9,103 nt of DNA, from NCBI GenBank assembly GCA_903853515.1, contig CAINTU010000133.1:1-9103 (forward strand), written 5' to 3'. The DNA is from an uncultured Micrococcales bacterium (GTDB lineage: Bacteria; Actinomycetota; Actinomycetes; Actinomycetales; Microbacteriaceae). Positions 1-6,641 of this stretch are shown here, piece by piece; the first letter of the stretch is position 1; every line of letters begins with the position of its first letter. The notes beneath the pieces are model-generated. The model did no database searches, was not told the DNA's origin, and worked only from the letters and a program-made list of their open reading frames with translations. Made by a program: the position numbers and the translations under genes.

Positions 1-1
1 C

Positions 2-562
2 AACCGGTTGCACGACCGCGTCACCGGCGTCTATCAAACAAATGCCGGCGAGCCGAGGGGTTATCGAGCTTCCGACAAAGACTTGCTGCTCTGGGTGCAT
101 ATCGCATTCACCGAGAGCTTTCTAACTTGCCATCAGCTTTATTCAAAGCGGGCGATACCCGGTGGGGCAGATGCCTATGTTTCGCAGTGGGCCAGATCGG
201 TCACAGCTCTTGGGCTAGCCGAATGCCCACGCGACAAGGTTGAACTCGCCGCGGCAATCGAACGCTTTGCTGCTGAAGGCCAACTGCGCGTTGATGACAC
301 CACTCGCGATGTGATCAAGTTCATCAAGAAGCCGGGGCTGCCTTGGTGGGCGAAGTCGTCTTACCGATTGCTGTTCGCAGCTGCGGTGGTCAGTCTCAAC
401 CCAATCGAGCGCAAACTGCTCGGGCTGCGCAGCGCACCACGCTGGTTGATCGTGCCGGCAACTAGATTCACACTGTCTGCTATCGGCATCTTGATTGGCC
501 CAGATTCACCAATCGAAGACGGTGCTCTAGCCCGCCTTCGCCGCATCGGCGAAATTAACTAA
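2..562 (+). CDS. Oxygenase MpaB family protein (DUF2236), 5'-truncated by window edge
   Basis: This is the C-terminal part (186 visible codons plus TAA) of an MpaB/DUF2236-type protein, the haem-binding fold shared with rubber oxygenase Lcp and the fungal MpaB oxygenase. The reading frame is open from base 2, so the TTG at 8 is probably an internal Leu codon and the true start lies outside the window. The family signature is visible near the left edge: R-x-H-D-x-V-x-G, then G-Y-x-A-x-D, then L-L-x-W-V-H. By family analogy the His residues are the likely haem-pocket residues; this is inferred, not shown. Full-length relatives are usually about 270-300 aa, so roughly one third is missing. The substrate is unknown; many bacterial members are uncharacterised. 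It ends 36 bp before tRNA-Thr on the same strand. I am fairly sure of the family and unsure of the reaction. Confidence 0.82.
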   Translation, partial: NRLHDRVTGVYQTNAGEPRGYRASDKDLLLWVHIAFTESFLTCHQLYSKRAIPGGADAYVSQWARSVTALGLAECPRDKVELAAAIERFAAEGQLRVDDTTRDVIKFIKKPGLPWWAKSSYRLLFAAAVVSLNPIERKLLGLRSAPRWLIVPATRFTLSAIGILIGPDSPIEDGALARLRRIGEIN

Positions 563-598
563 ACTTGCTATTGGTTTTGCACAACCTGCACTAACCTC

Positions 599-671
599 GC
601 CGCCTTAGCTCAGTTGGTAGAGCAGCTCCCTCGTAAAGAGCAGGTCAGCAGTTCGATTCTGCTAGGCGGCT
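599..671 (+). tRNA. tRNA-Thr (anticodon CGT)
   Basis: A complete 73-nt cloverleaf can be folded by hand. The acceptor stem is 599-605 with 664-670 (7 pairs, starting G1-C72 and C2-G71). The D stem is 608-611 with 620-623, and its loop contains GG. The anticodon stem is 625-629 with 637-641, with loop CTCGTAA at 630-636 and anticodon CGT at 632-634, which reads the Thr codon ACG. The variable loop is 642-646. The T stem is 647-651 with 659-663, with loop TTCGATT. The discriminator base is T671. No CCA is encoded, as is usual in actinobacteria. One oddity is the C629/A637 mismatch at the base of the anticodon loop (31-39). No strong promoter was found upstream, and no clear terminator follows it. 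Confidence 0.95.
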
Positions 672-776
672 CTCATAGCGTGACCTACGTCACTTCGAAA
701 AAAACCCAAAAATCTATTAGTTTCTCATCGCCAGCGTCAACCAACACAGTCATAAAATTCACTTTGTATCGAATCA

Positions 777-787
777 CGAGGAAGGGG
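777..787 (+). promoter_or_regulatory. Ribosome binding site deciding the TTG start of P1
   Basis: The purine-rich run GAGGAAGGGG ends about 6 nt before TTG 793. No ATG, GTG or other TTG lies in frame between the upstream stop (718-720) and 793, so this site fixes the start. Confidence 0.7.
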
Positions 788-792
788 CCGAA

Positions 793-1350
793 TTGCGAAA
801 CACATTTAGTCCTCAAGACTTGGATTTGTTGCGAAGCTTTATCGGTTCCCAACTATCTTTTGTTGCCGGCCCAGACCTGTGGGAACCGTTGAGCGCGGAT
901 CTCATATTTGTGGTTTGCGGTGAACGAGGCCTTGAATTGCGGGGGGATATTTTTCAAGACTCGTTCGAAGGTTTTGAATCGGACTATTCGAAAATAAACT
1001 TTTCGGAAATAACGCAATCTGAAGTGCTTGAAGCTACACAGCGCGGATTTCGATATCTGATTCACGCTGGTGAATTAGTCACCGGCGTTGCAATCCTTAG
1101 AAATCAGGTTAAGCATTCCGGTAAAAATGGCAACGACTGGGACTACACGTCAGATTCTGGGGTAATTTTTTACTTATCTGAGGGAGCGCTCGCCGTAACA
1201 AAATTGGGTCACCACGATGAATTACTCCAAGTCACTTATCAAGAGAAAATCGACGAAGCTCTTGCCGAACTCAATAGCCATTTCGAATCAGATTTTGACG
1301 ACCAGTATGAATTCACGCGCGTGCTAGTACCGCTGTCTCAGCCTGACTAA
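793..1350 (+). CDS. Unrecognised 185-aa protein P1, paralogue of the protein at 4734-5297
   Basis: I do not recognise this family. The start is TTG at 793. It is the only start codon in frame after the TAG at 718-720, and a strong purine-rich ribosome site (GAGGAAGGGG, 777-786 region) sits about 6 nt before it. The product is acidic, with no signal peptide or membrane segment, so it is probably cytoplasmic. The C-terminal half aligns without gaps to P2: RNxxKxS at 103-109, then residues 117-149 with D117, D121, G123, F126, L128, G131, A134, K137, the tetrapeptide HDEL at 141-144, V147 and Y149 shared. A TRV near the C terminus (175-177) is also shared. A small beta-rich domain is likely. The gene lies alone between tRNA-Thr and a convergent gene, and looks more AT-rich than the mannosidase next door. 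An immunity-type or other lineage-specific accessory role is possible but untested. Confidence 0.85.
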   Translation: MRNTFSPQDLDLLRSFIGSQLSFVAGPDLWEPLSADLIFVVCGERGLELRGDIFQDSFEGFESDYSKINFSEITQSEVLEATQRGFRYLIHAGELVTGVAILRNQVKHSGKNGNDWDYTSDSGVIFYLSEGALAVTKLGHHDELLQVTYQEKIDEALAELNSHFESDFDDQYEFTRVLVPLSQPD

Positions 1351-1406
1351 TTCTGCGCCTTGAGGTGAGGTTTGGGACGCTTTCTAAATCGTCAAGGTAT
1401 TTGCGC

Positions 1407-1428
1407 GGCTCTCAGACCTTTAAGAGCC
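1407..1428. terminator. Hairpin between convergent genes, possible bidirectional terminator
   Basis: The 6-bp perfect inverted repeat GGCTCT/AGAGCC (1407-1412 with 1423-1428) has a 10-nt loop and lies between the convergent ends of P1 (1350) and the TrhA-like gene (1448). On the plus strand the stem is followed by AAAA, not a T-run, so it is not a classical intrinsic terminator. The position supports a termination role; the sequence does so only weakly. Confidence 0.35.
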
Positions 1429-1447
1429 AAAACGCATCCATGGATTT

Positions 1448-2161
1448 CTAGTTGAGCGACCCAGCCAACGGCGACAGAGTCACCAGCAGTGCAGCTACCC
1501 AGTGGCAGATGAATGCGATCACGGTTAGCGTGTGAAAGATTTCGTGAAAGCCAAAGTGACCTGGCCAAGGGTTTGGGCGTTTGAAACCATAGATGACTGC
1601 GCCGACTGTATAGCAGAGCCCGCCAATCAAGATTAGGTTCATGGCTAATGCGTTTGAGGCATAAAAGTCGGTGACATAAAACATTGCGGCCCAGCCGAGT
1701 GCGATATAGAGCGGAACATAAAGCCATCGCGGCGCACCGATCCAGAAGACTCTAAAGAAGATTCCCAAAAGCGCACCAGCCCAAACGATGATCAACAACA
1801 AGGTGCCTTTGCCGCTCGGCAACGACAGCACTGCCATCGGGGTATAGCTAGAGGCGATGAGCAAAAAGATGTTGGCATGGTCGATGCGCTTGAGCACTTT
1901 TTTGGCGCGGGGCTTCCAGTTGAAGCGGTGATAGAGAGCCGAGTTGCCGAACAACAAAAATGAGCCAGCAAAGAATACAGCCGCGGCAAGTTTGGCGGGC
2001 AGGCTTTGCGCGACGGCGAGCAAAATGATTCCGCCAGCAATAACTAGTGGCAGCACACCAGTGTGAATCCAGCCGCGCCAAGTCGGCTTCGCTTCGAGCG
2101 CATCGATTGGCATTGCTTCGGCTAGCGGCAGGTGCAGCGGATCAGGGGTCTCTAGGCTCAT
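1448..2161 (-). CDS. trhA: PAQR-family membrane protein, TrhA / hemolysin III type
   Basis: This integral membrane protein of about 237 aa belongs to the hemolysin III / TrhA branch of the PAQR superfamily. In E. coli TrhA has been linked to membrane energetics and lipid homeostasis. The family's metal-site signature is visible: H33 before the first helix; S74-x-x-Y77-H78 at the end of a helix; D94-H95 followed by the conserved SSYTP stretch (104-108); and the C-terminal H206-x-x-x-H210. About seven hydrophobic helices can be drawn. The ATG at 2161 gives a 10-nt gap from the mannosidase stop. A GTG at 2179 (six extra residues) would overlap that stop by 8 nt and has GAAGG about 8 nt before it, so coupled translation from GTG is also possible. 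It is the second gene of an operon with the GH125 gene. 'Hemolysin' is a historical name; a toxin role is not implied. Confidence 0.92.
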   Translation of the reverse strand: MSLETPDPLHLPLAEAMPIDALEAKPTWRGWIHTGVLPLVIAGGIILLAVAQSLPAKLAAAVFFAGSFLLFGNSALYHRFNWKPRAKKVLKRIDHANIFLLIASSYTPMAVLSLPSGKGTLLLIIVWAGALLGIFFRVFWIGAPRWLYVPLYIALGWAAMFYVTDFYASNALAMNLILIGGLCYTVGAVIYGFKRPNPWPGHFGFHEIFHTLTVIAFICHWVAALLVTLSPLAGSLN

Positions 2162-2171
2162 GGGTCTAAGC

Positions 2172-3431
2172 CTAAGCACCTGAGTCGCCTTCGCTTACCG
2201 CAAATGCGAGCTCAACATAGGTCATTTCTGCCCAGCTAAACCACGGCCTAGTGAAGACCTCAGGCTTATCGACTTTAAATGACTCATGGATGTGCCCGTC
2301 GGCAGAGGCCGTCGCTTCGATCATTCGAAGTGCGGCCAGTCGGTCGGCTGCCGAGCTGGCAGTTAGGCCAGCCATAGCTATGGCTAGCGGCCAAACCATG
2401 CCCGGCCCGGTGTGTGGGCTGCCGATTCCTGCGGCGATGGGTGATTCGAAATACCAGGGGTTATCGGCACTCAGCACGCGCTCACGTGTTGCCAAATAGA
2501 CGTCGTCGCTCGCGTGCCCAAGCCATGGTAATGAAAGCAGGTTCGGGTAATTTGCGTCGTCTTGCAGAACCGCACCACCAAGGCCATCAACTTCGTACGC
2601 ATAGATGGTGCTATCTTCGATTTTGACTAAGCCGTATTTTTGCACGGCTGCCTCGACGCTAGCGGCTAGCGCCCTGGCGCGTTTAGCAAGCTCGGGGTTT
2701 ATGCCATGCGAACCGCAATAATCTGACAAGCGCCGCAAAACGACTGCGGCGTGCAGGTTGGCCGCGATGTTGAAAGGCAACTCGCAGGCGTCATCGCTCG
2801 GTCTGAAGGCGCCCCAAATAAGACCGCACTCTGCATACTTGGCGCCATAACCTTCATTGCTCAAAAAGTCGTGGGCAGGCGCACCGGCGCGCACGAATCT
2901 ATAGCTTTCGACTTCGTGACGAGTTTCGCGCCACATCAGTTCGACAATTTCATTCGCTACAGACCACCACGCGGCATCGATGTGCTCGATTACACCAGCA
3001 CCAACCAAATCGAGTGAGAAATGCAAAAACGCGGTCAGCGAATCGAGTTCAAATTTTCGCTCGAAAACCCACGGCGATTGATCTGCAAAATCTTTGTGCC
3101 AGCAGGCGCCGTTGGCTTCTATGTTGAAAGCGTTGGCATATGGGTCGATGCCCAAATAGCGAACCTGCGACTTAACCGCGCCAACTAGAACCCACGAGAT
3201 GTCTTCGTCAGCAACGAAACGCATTAGAGGGCGCAACTGCCAGCATGAGTCGCGAATCCACATGGCTTCTATGTCGCCGGTTTGCACAAATACTTCGCCA
3301 CCGGTGCGTTCGATGCAGGCATCAAAAACAAGTCGCTCGATAGATGAGCGAACCATTTGCTGTGTCGACGACCCAAGTGGCGCTAAACCTTCAATGGCAT
3401 CGACGACTAGCGGCGGCAGTTGCTTGTTCAA
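2172..3431 (-). CDS. Glycoside hydrolase family 125, exo-alpha-1,6-mannosidase
   Basis: The protein is 419 aa, the usual size for GH125 (formerly DUF1237), a family of metal-independent inverting exo-alpha-1,6-mannosidases. Characteristic motifs appear in order: TGDIEAMWIRDS (51-62), FRPSDD (209-214), DDANYPNLLSLPWLG (291-305), HTGPGMVWPLA (340-350), HIHESF (380-385) and RPWFSWAE (395-402). By analogy with characterised clostridial and streptococcal enzymes, an Asp of FRPSDD is the likely general acid and Glu383 the likely base; this is inferred from motif position. There is no signal peptide, so it probably trims imported mannose-containing oligosaccharides in the cytoplasm. The start is TTG 3431: an in-frame TGA lies just upstream and GAGG sits 4 nt before it. 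It is first in a two-gene operon with the TrhA-like gene and divergent from the P450. No transporter is visible beside it. Confidence 0.93.
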   Translation of the reverse strand: MNKQLPPLVVDAIEGLAPLGSSTQQMVRSSIERLVFDACIERTGGEVFVQTGDIEAMWIRDSCWQLRPLMRFVADEDISWVLVGAVKSQVRYLGIDPYANAFNIEANGACWHKDFADQSPWVFERKFELDSLTAFLHFSLDLVGAGVIEHIDAAWWSVANEIVELMWRETRHEVESYRFVRAGAPAHDFLSNEGYGAKYAECGLIWGAFRPSDDACELPFNIAANLHAAVVLRRLSDYCGSHGINPELAKRARALAASVEAAVQKYGLVKIEDSTIYAYEVDGLGGAVLQDDANYPNLLSLPWLGHASDDVYLATRERVLSADNPWYFESPIAAGIGSPHTGPGMVWPLAIAMAGLTASSAADRLAALRMIEATASADGHIHESFKVDKPEVFTRPWFSWAEMTYVELAFAVSEGDSGA

Positions 3432-3534
3432 TTTGCCTCATTTCTGATGCCACTTTATCGTGGCCTCACCCAACTCGACCCCGAGCTCTTTGCTATCTTT
3501 GCTAGCAGGTTCAAATACCAAAGTTAAGGCAAAG
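3432..3534. promoter_or_regulatory. Divergent spacer between GH125 and P450 genes
   Basis: If the P450 starts at ATG 3535, this 103-bp region separates the two divergent genes and must hold at least one promoter for each. It contains a near-tandem repeat, TTTGCTATC/TTTGCTAGC (about 3488-3506). TTGCTA followed 17 nt later by AAATAC is a very weak -35/-10 candidate for the P450. No convincing sigma-70 promoter was found for the mannosidase. If the P450 instead starts at GTG 3460, the gap shrinks to 28 bp. Confidence 0.3.
3525..3528 (+). promoter_or_regulatory. Ribosome binding site favouring P450 start at ATG 3535
   Basis: AAGG lies 6 nt before ATG 3535, whereas no Shine-Dalgarno-like run precedes the longer GTG 3460 start. 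The 25 extra residues of the longer form are rich in Ser and Leu and do not resemble a P450 N terminus. Confidence 0.5.
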
Positions 3535-4605
3535 ATGCGCGAAGAGATACGTGGCTACCGCGAGGTGCGAGAAGCCGCAAAAGACTTTGAAACCTATTCG
3601 AGCGATCTGCAGGGCGATCGCGATGTTCGCAATTATCGCCAATTGCCGCTTGAGGCTGACCCGCCACGTCACACAGCTTTTCGCGAAGCCGTGCAACCAC
3701 TGTTTATGAGTGATGCAATTTCTAAACACACAGCAAAGTTCGAGGCGCTCGCTCAAAAACTAATTGACAACGCAAAAGCCAAAGGCACCATCGAAGTCGG
3801 CAAAGATATCGCCCTGCCATATGTCATCGGTTGCCTAACGATTATCTATAACCGCCCGCAAGATTATGACGAGTGGTTGGCCTGGGGTCCTGATGTATGG
3901 ACTGCCGACGGCACCGGCAAACGCGATGGCGCGACTTTGCAAAGTTATCTTGACCGTGTTTTTGATCATGCCGAATCCAACGTGAATCGTGATTTAGACA
4001 CCCAGGATGTCTGGGATTTCGTTTCACAAATTGAAATCGAAGGCAAGCCCATTGCTCGTACCGAAATGCAAGGCATCGCAAATGTTCTATTGGCCGGTGG
4101 ACGAGACACCGTGATTAAGTTGATTACAGGATTGATTTGGCATCTAATCGGCAACCAAGCCGACCGCGAGTTTTTGAATGAGAACCACAATTGGTTCAAT
4201 CGAACAATTGGCGAAATGGTTCGCTATTTGTCACCTCTGCCAAAGATGGAACGTGTACCACCTGCTCAACATGGTTTGAGCGATGAAGAAAGAGATCCTC
4301 AAAACTATGTATTACTCAATTTTGTTTCGGCGAATTATGACCGTGAGATTTGGCCAGACGCCGAAAGGCTAGATATTCATCGTGATCGGATACCGCATTT
4401 GGCCTTCGGCTTTGGACGGCACAGCTGCATGGGCATGAACATCACAGAGCACGAGGCCGGTGCTTTTCTCAGAGTGATTTTGGCTAATTGGCCATCATGG
4501 CAGTTTGCCCGCGACCCTGAAATCGAATGGGCTCAAGATCTCGATAAAGATGGCAACCCAATTAGGTATATCGATCGCTTCAACAGTCTTGAAGTCAGCG
4601 TTTGA
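3535..4605 (+). CDS. Cytochrome P450, short form (356 aa)
   Basis: This is a haem-thiolate monooxygenase. In the 356-aa numbering from ATG 3535 the signatures are DPPRHTAFR (42-50), the I-helix oxygen-activation motif AGGRDT (187-192), the K-helix E227-x-x-R230, and the haem loop FGFGRHSCMG (291-300) with Cys298 as the iron ligand. It is shorter than typical bacterial P450s (about 400 aa). The N-terminal 40-60 residues that usually carry the A helix and first beta strands are essentially missing, and the protein begins right at the 'YREVREAAKDFETYSSD' segment. An in-frame GTG at 3460 would add 25 residues but has no ribosome site. There is no membrane anchor, so it is soluble and needs redox partners; a matching ferredoxin and reductase lie 0.8-2.2 kb downstream on the other strand. 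The substrate cannot be told from sequence. Confidence 0.93.
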   Translation: MREEIRGYREVREAAKDFETYSSDLQGDRDVRNYRQLPLEADPPRHTAFREAVQPLFMSDAISKHTAKFEALAQKLIDNAKAKGTIEVGKDIALPYVIGCLTIIYNRPQDYDEWLAWGPDVWTADGTGKRDGATLQSYLDRVFDHAESNVNRDLDTQDVWDFVSQIEIEGKPIARTEMQGIANVLLAGGRDTVIKLITGLIWHLIGNQADREFLNENHNWFNRTIGEMVRYLSPLPKMERVPPAQHGLSDEERDPQNYVLLNFVSANYDREIWPDAERLDIHRDRIPHLAFGFGRHSCMGMNITEHEAGAFLRVILANWPSWQFARDPEIEWAQDLDKDGNPIRYIDRFNSLEVSV

Positions 4606-4720
4606 CCTTACCTCGCGGGCGCCATTTGCCGTCTAAGGCCTAGAATTTGGTCGCGACTTGAAATCTCAAGCAATTAAAATCGAAATCCCCAAAAATCATT
4701 TCAAACCCAAATCAACAGCG

Positions 4721-4726
4721 AGGAGA
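4721..4726 (+). promoter_or_regulatory. Ribosome binding site of P2
   Basis: AGGAGA (within GCGAGGAGAT) lies 7 nt before ATG 4734 and is one of the strongest ribosome sites in the window. It supports P2 as a genuine, separately translated gene even though it follows the P450 by 128 nt. Confidence 0.7.
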
Positions 4727-4733
4727 TCTTGAA

Positions 4734-5297
4734 ATGCAAGAACTGATTTCGATGGAATCATTAGTCGCACTAGCTGGGTTAGTCGGAAGGGAATTTCTCG
4801 GGCTTTCAGGGCCAGGGTTGAGCGACCACAAAATAGCAGAAATCGTTTATGTGATGTCCGAAGGCGTAACTCTAATGGTGCGCGCCAATCTTTTGGAGTA
4901 TGACATAGAACAGAACCAAGATGATGGTTGCGAAATAACTGTTGACATAGTTGAGCACGTCATCGCTGAGGAATATGTTGCCCAAGGCAAATTCCTTGAC
5001 CTCAATTCGAGGCAATTGATCAAAGATGTCAAAATAATTCGCAATTTCATAAAAGGAAGCACAGCTTCAGAGGTCACGCTCGACTTTGTAACTGATGTCG
5101 GAATTTACTTCGAATTAGACCAAGGCTCTTTTGCTCTCATTAAAACTTCGTACCATGATGAGTTGATGTGTGTTGCCTACAACACAGGTATCCCTGATTT
5201 GCCAGTTACAAGTAGCCGCTTCGAAGATTCGATGTCCGAACATTTTGAGACACGCGTGCAAGTGTTGACGATACCGCAAGCCCTAGGTAACGCCTAG
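4734..5297 (+). CDS. Unrecognised 187-aa protein P2, paralogue of the protein at 793-1350
   Basis: I do not recognise this family. It starts at ATG 4734 behind a good ribosome site and ends in TAG. The protein is acidic and has no signal peptide or membrane span. It is collinear with P1: R103-N104-x-x-K107-x-S109, D117, D121, G123, F126, L128, G131, A134, K137, HDEL 141-144, V147 and Y149 fall at the same residue numbers in both. Over residues 117-149 I count 14 identities in 33 by eye. The N-terminal halves are far more diverged, but both have a Gly-Pro near residue 26-27. P2 lies between the P450 and its convergent redox-partner operon and could share the P450 transcript (128-nt gap), though nothing else suggests a monooxygenase role. 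It appears AT-richer than nearby metabolic genes, which may indicate a different origin. Confidence 0.85.
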   Translation: MQELISMESLVALAGLVGREFLGLSGPGLSDHKIAEIVYVMSEGVTLMVRANLLEYDIEQNQDDGCEITVDIVEHVIAEEYVAQGKFLDLNSRQLIKDVKIIRNFIKGSTASEVTLDFVTDVGIYFELDQGSFALIKTSYHDELMCVAYNTGIPDLPVTSSRFEDSMSEHFETRVQVLTIPQALGNA

Positions 5298-5312
5298 AGC
5301 GCATCGAGAGAG

Positions 5313-5336
5313 ATTCGGATTTTAAATAATTTGAAT
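5313..5336 (+). terminator. AT-rich hairpin after P2, weak terminator candidate
   Basis: ATTCGGATT (5313-5321) can pair with AATTTGAAT (5328-5336) as 9 pairs, two of them G-U, around a 6-nt loop, 16 nt after the P2 stop. No T-run follows, so it is at best a weak terminator. Confidence 0.25.
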
Positions 5337-5393
5337 GCTTACAATGTGCCAATTTTCATTTGTGTAGTGCAGGCCAAACTCGTGTACATACCG

Positions 5394-5426
5394 AAAAAAT
5401 CACATATGCCACTAAGCAAACTTGGC
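5394..5426 (-). terminator. Weak terminator candidate at the end of the ferredoxin reductase gene
   Basis: Read on the minus strand, GCCA...TGGC (5426-5423 with 5411-5408) overlaps the reductase stop codon, and a run of six T (5399-5394) follows after a short gap. The stem is short, so confidence is low. Confidence 0.28.
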
Positions 5427-6614
5427 TCGGTAGTTCTGCACAATCGACCGCATGCCGATGCCGCAAGCGCCGATTAACTTGTCGTCGCGGTAAGACTCGA
5501 AAACACAGTCACCGCCAATTTCGCCTGCAACCAGTTCACTGCGATCGGCTAGAGCCGGCAAGCCAAAGGCGAGCAGGTGCACATCGTATTGGTCGCTCCA
5601 AAACGAAGGCACCGGCTTGAATTGCGAGTCGACAGTTACTGGCCAATAAACCCCACCACCTTGCATGGCCGCAATCACCGATGCGGCTCGCTTAGCGGTT
5701 TCGGTTGGAATATTCCAGTGCTCAACTCTGCGAGCAACACTGTCAAACGTTGGGTTGGTGAAGCGCGCAACGTCGCCAATCGCAAATACGTTTTGCAGAG
5801 CGTCACCTGAAAACTTCAAGGCTTGCATTGCAGAGTTGACGAGCACCCCATCAGTTGTATCTATTTGATTACCCGACAGCCACTCAACATTTGGGCTAGA
5901 ACCAACGGCTTCAATAAAAACATCACACTCGAGAGTTTGCCCGTCATCAAGAATTACCGCGGCCACCTCTGACTCGCCAACCAAATCAACAACACTTCGA
6001 TGCATAAAAAAGTTCACGCCGTGCTCTTTGTGCCTGCGCTGCATCTCGGCGGCTAATTCGTTGCCGAGCGGGCGCAACATCGGGTGAGAGTCGCGGCCTA
6101 CCACGCTCACTTGGCATCCTAGTTTTATTGCGGTCGCTGCGACTTCGCTGCCAACAAAGCCAGAACCGGCAATCACGACCTTTGAGCCAGGCACTAATTT
6201 GGTTCGCAGCGAGATCGCATCATCGAGGTCGCGCAAAACTTGACGACCAGCTAAATCACCATTTGGCAAGTTCAGCCGTTTTGGCCGCAATCCTGTCGCG
6301 ATTACCAAAGCCGAATACTCGTGCACCGCACCGAATTCGTCTGTAACCGTGTTGTGCTCAATGTTGAGCGCTGTCGCCCGCGTTGCCAACAGCCAATTCA
6401 CATCGCTTGTTGCCGCGCGTTGCTCGAACGCAACCGCCTCATGGCTCACGTGATTTGCCAGCACCTCTTTAGACAGCGGTGGGCGATTGTAGGGCGCCCA
6501 AGATTCCGCGCCGATCACTGTGATTGGGCCTGTGTATGCAAATCGTCTTAGTGCCTCAGCTGTGCGCAATCCACCCATGGATGCGCCCACGATCACAACC
6601 GGTTTCGAAGGCAT
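5412..6614 (-). CDS. FAD-dependent NAD(P)H:ferredoxin reductase of P450 type
   Basis: This 400-aa flavoprotein belongs to the pyridine nucleotide-disulphide oxidoreductase-like group that includes putidaredoxin and rubredoxin reductases. It passes electrons from NAD(P)H through FAD to a ferredoxin. Motifs in order: N-terminal FAD dinucleotide fold VVIVGASMGG (6-15), PYNRPPLSKE (41-50), ATGLRP (106-111), a second dinucleotide fold for NAD(P)H, VVIAGSGFVGSE (146-157), and the FAD-contacting FAIGDVA (277-283), followed by the reductase C-terminal domain with EHW (298-300). Length is normal. The ATG at 6614 lies 27 nt after the ferredoxin stop and has no clear ribosome site, so translation may depend on coupling to the ferredoxin gene. 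With the ferredoxin it forms the electron supply for a P450, most simply the one at 3535-4605. Cofactor preference (NADH or NADPH) cannot be set from what I can see. Confidence 0.93.
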   Translation of the reverse strand: MPSKPVVIVGASMGGLRTAEALRRFAYTGPITVIGAESWAPYNRPPLSKEVLANHVSHEAVAFEQRAATSDVNWLLATRATALNIEHNTVTDEFGAVHEYSALVIATGLRPKRLNLPNGDLAGRQVLRDLDDAISLRTKLVPGSKVVIAGSGFVGSEVAATAIKLGCQVSVVGRDSHPMLRPLGNELAAEMQRRHKEHGVNFFMHRSVVDLVGESEVAAVILDDGQTLECDVFIEAVGSSPNVEWLSGNQIDTTDGVLVNSAMQALKFSGDALQNVFAIGDVARFTNPTFDSVARRVEHWNIPTETAKRAASVIAAMQGGGVYWPVTVDSQFKPVPSFWSDQYDVHLLAFGLPALADRSELVAGEIGGDCVFESYRDDKLIGACGIGMRSIVQNYRAKFA

Positions 6615-6641
6615 TTAGTTTTTCTAGCGGCCGATCACTTG

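Noticed and set aside
680..693. Perfect GTGAC-CTAC-GTCAC hairpin just after the tRNA, considered as a terminator
   Set aside because: The stem is only 5 bp and is followed by A-rich rather than T-rich sequence on the plus strand, so an intrinsic terminator is not supported.
614..892. 92-aa plus-strand open frame overlapping the tRNA
   Set aside because: It begins inside tRNA-Thr and runs into P1 in another frame; it has no ribosome site and no recognisable protein features.
3460..3534. Extra 25 codons at the P450 N terminus from GTG 3460
   Set aside because: No ribosome site, no resemblance to P450 N termini, and it would leave only 28 bp between divergent starts; ATG 3535 is preferred.
4606..4733. 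Possible small gene or RNA between the P450 and P2
   Set aside because: No open frame with a ribosome site and no stable hairpin was found; it appears to be ordinary leader sequence ahead of the P2 ribosome site.
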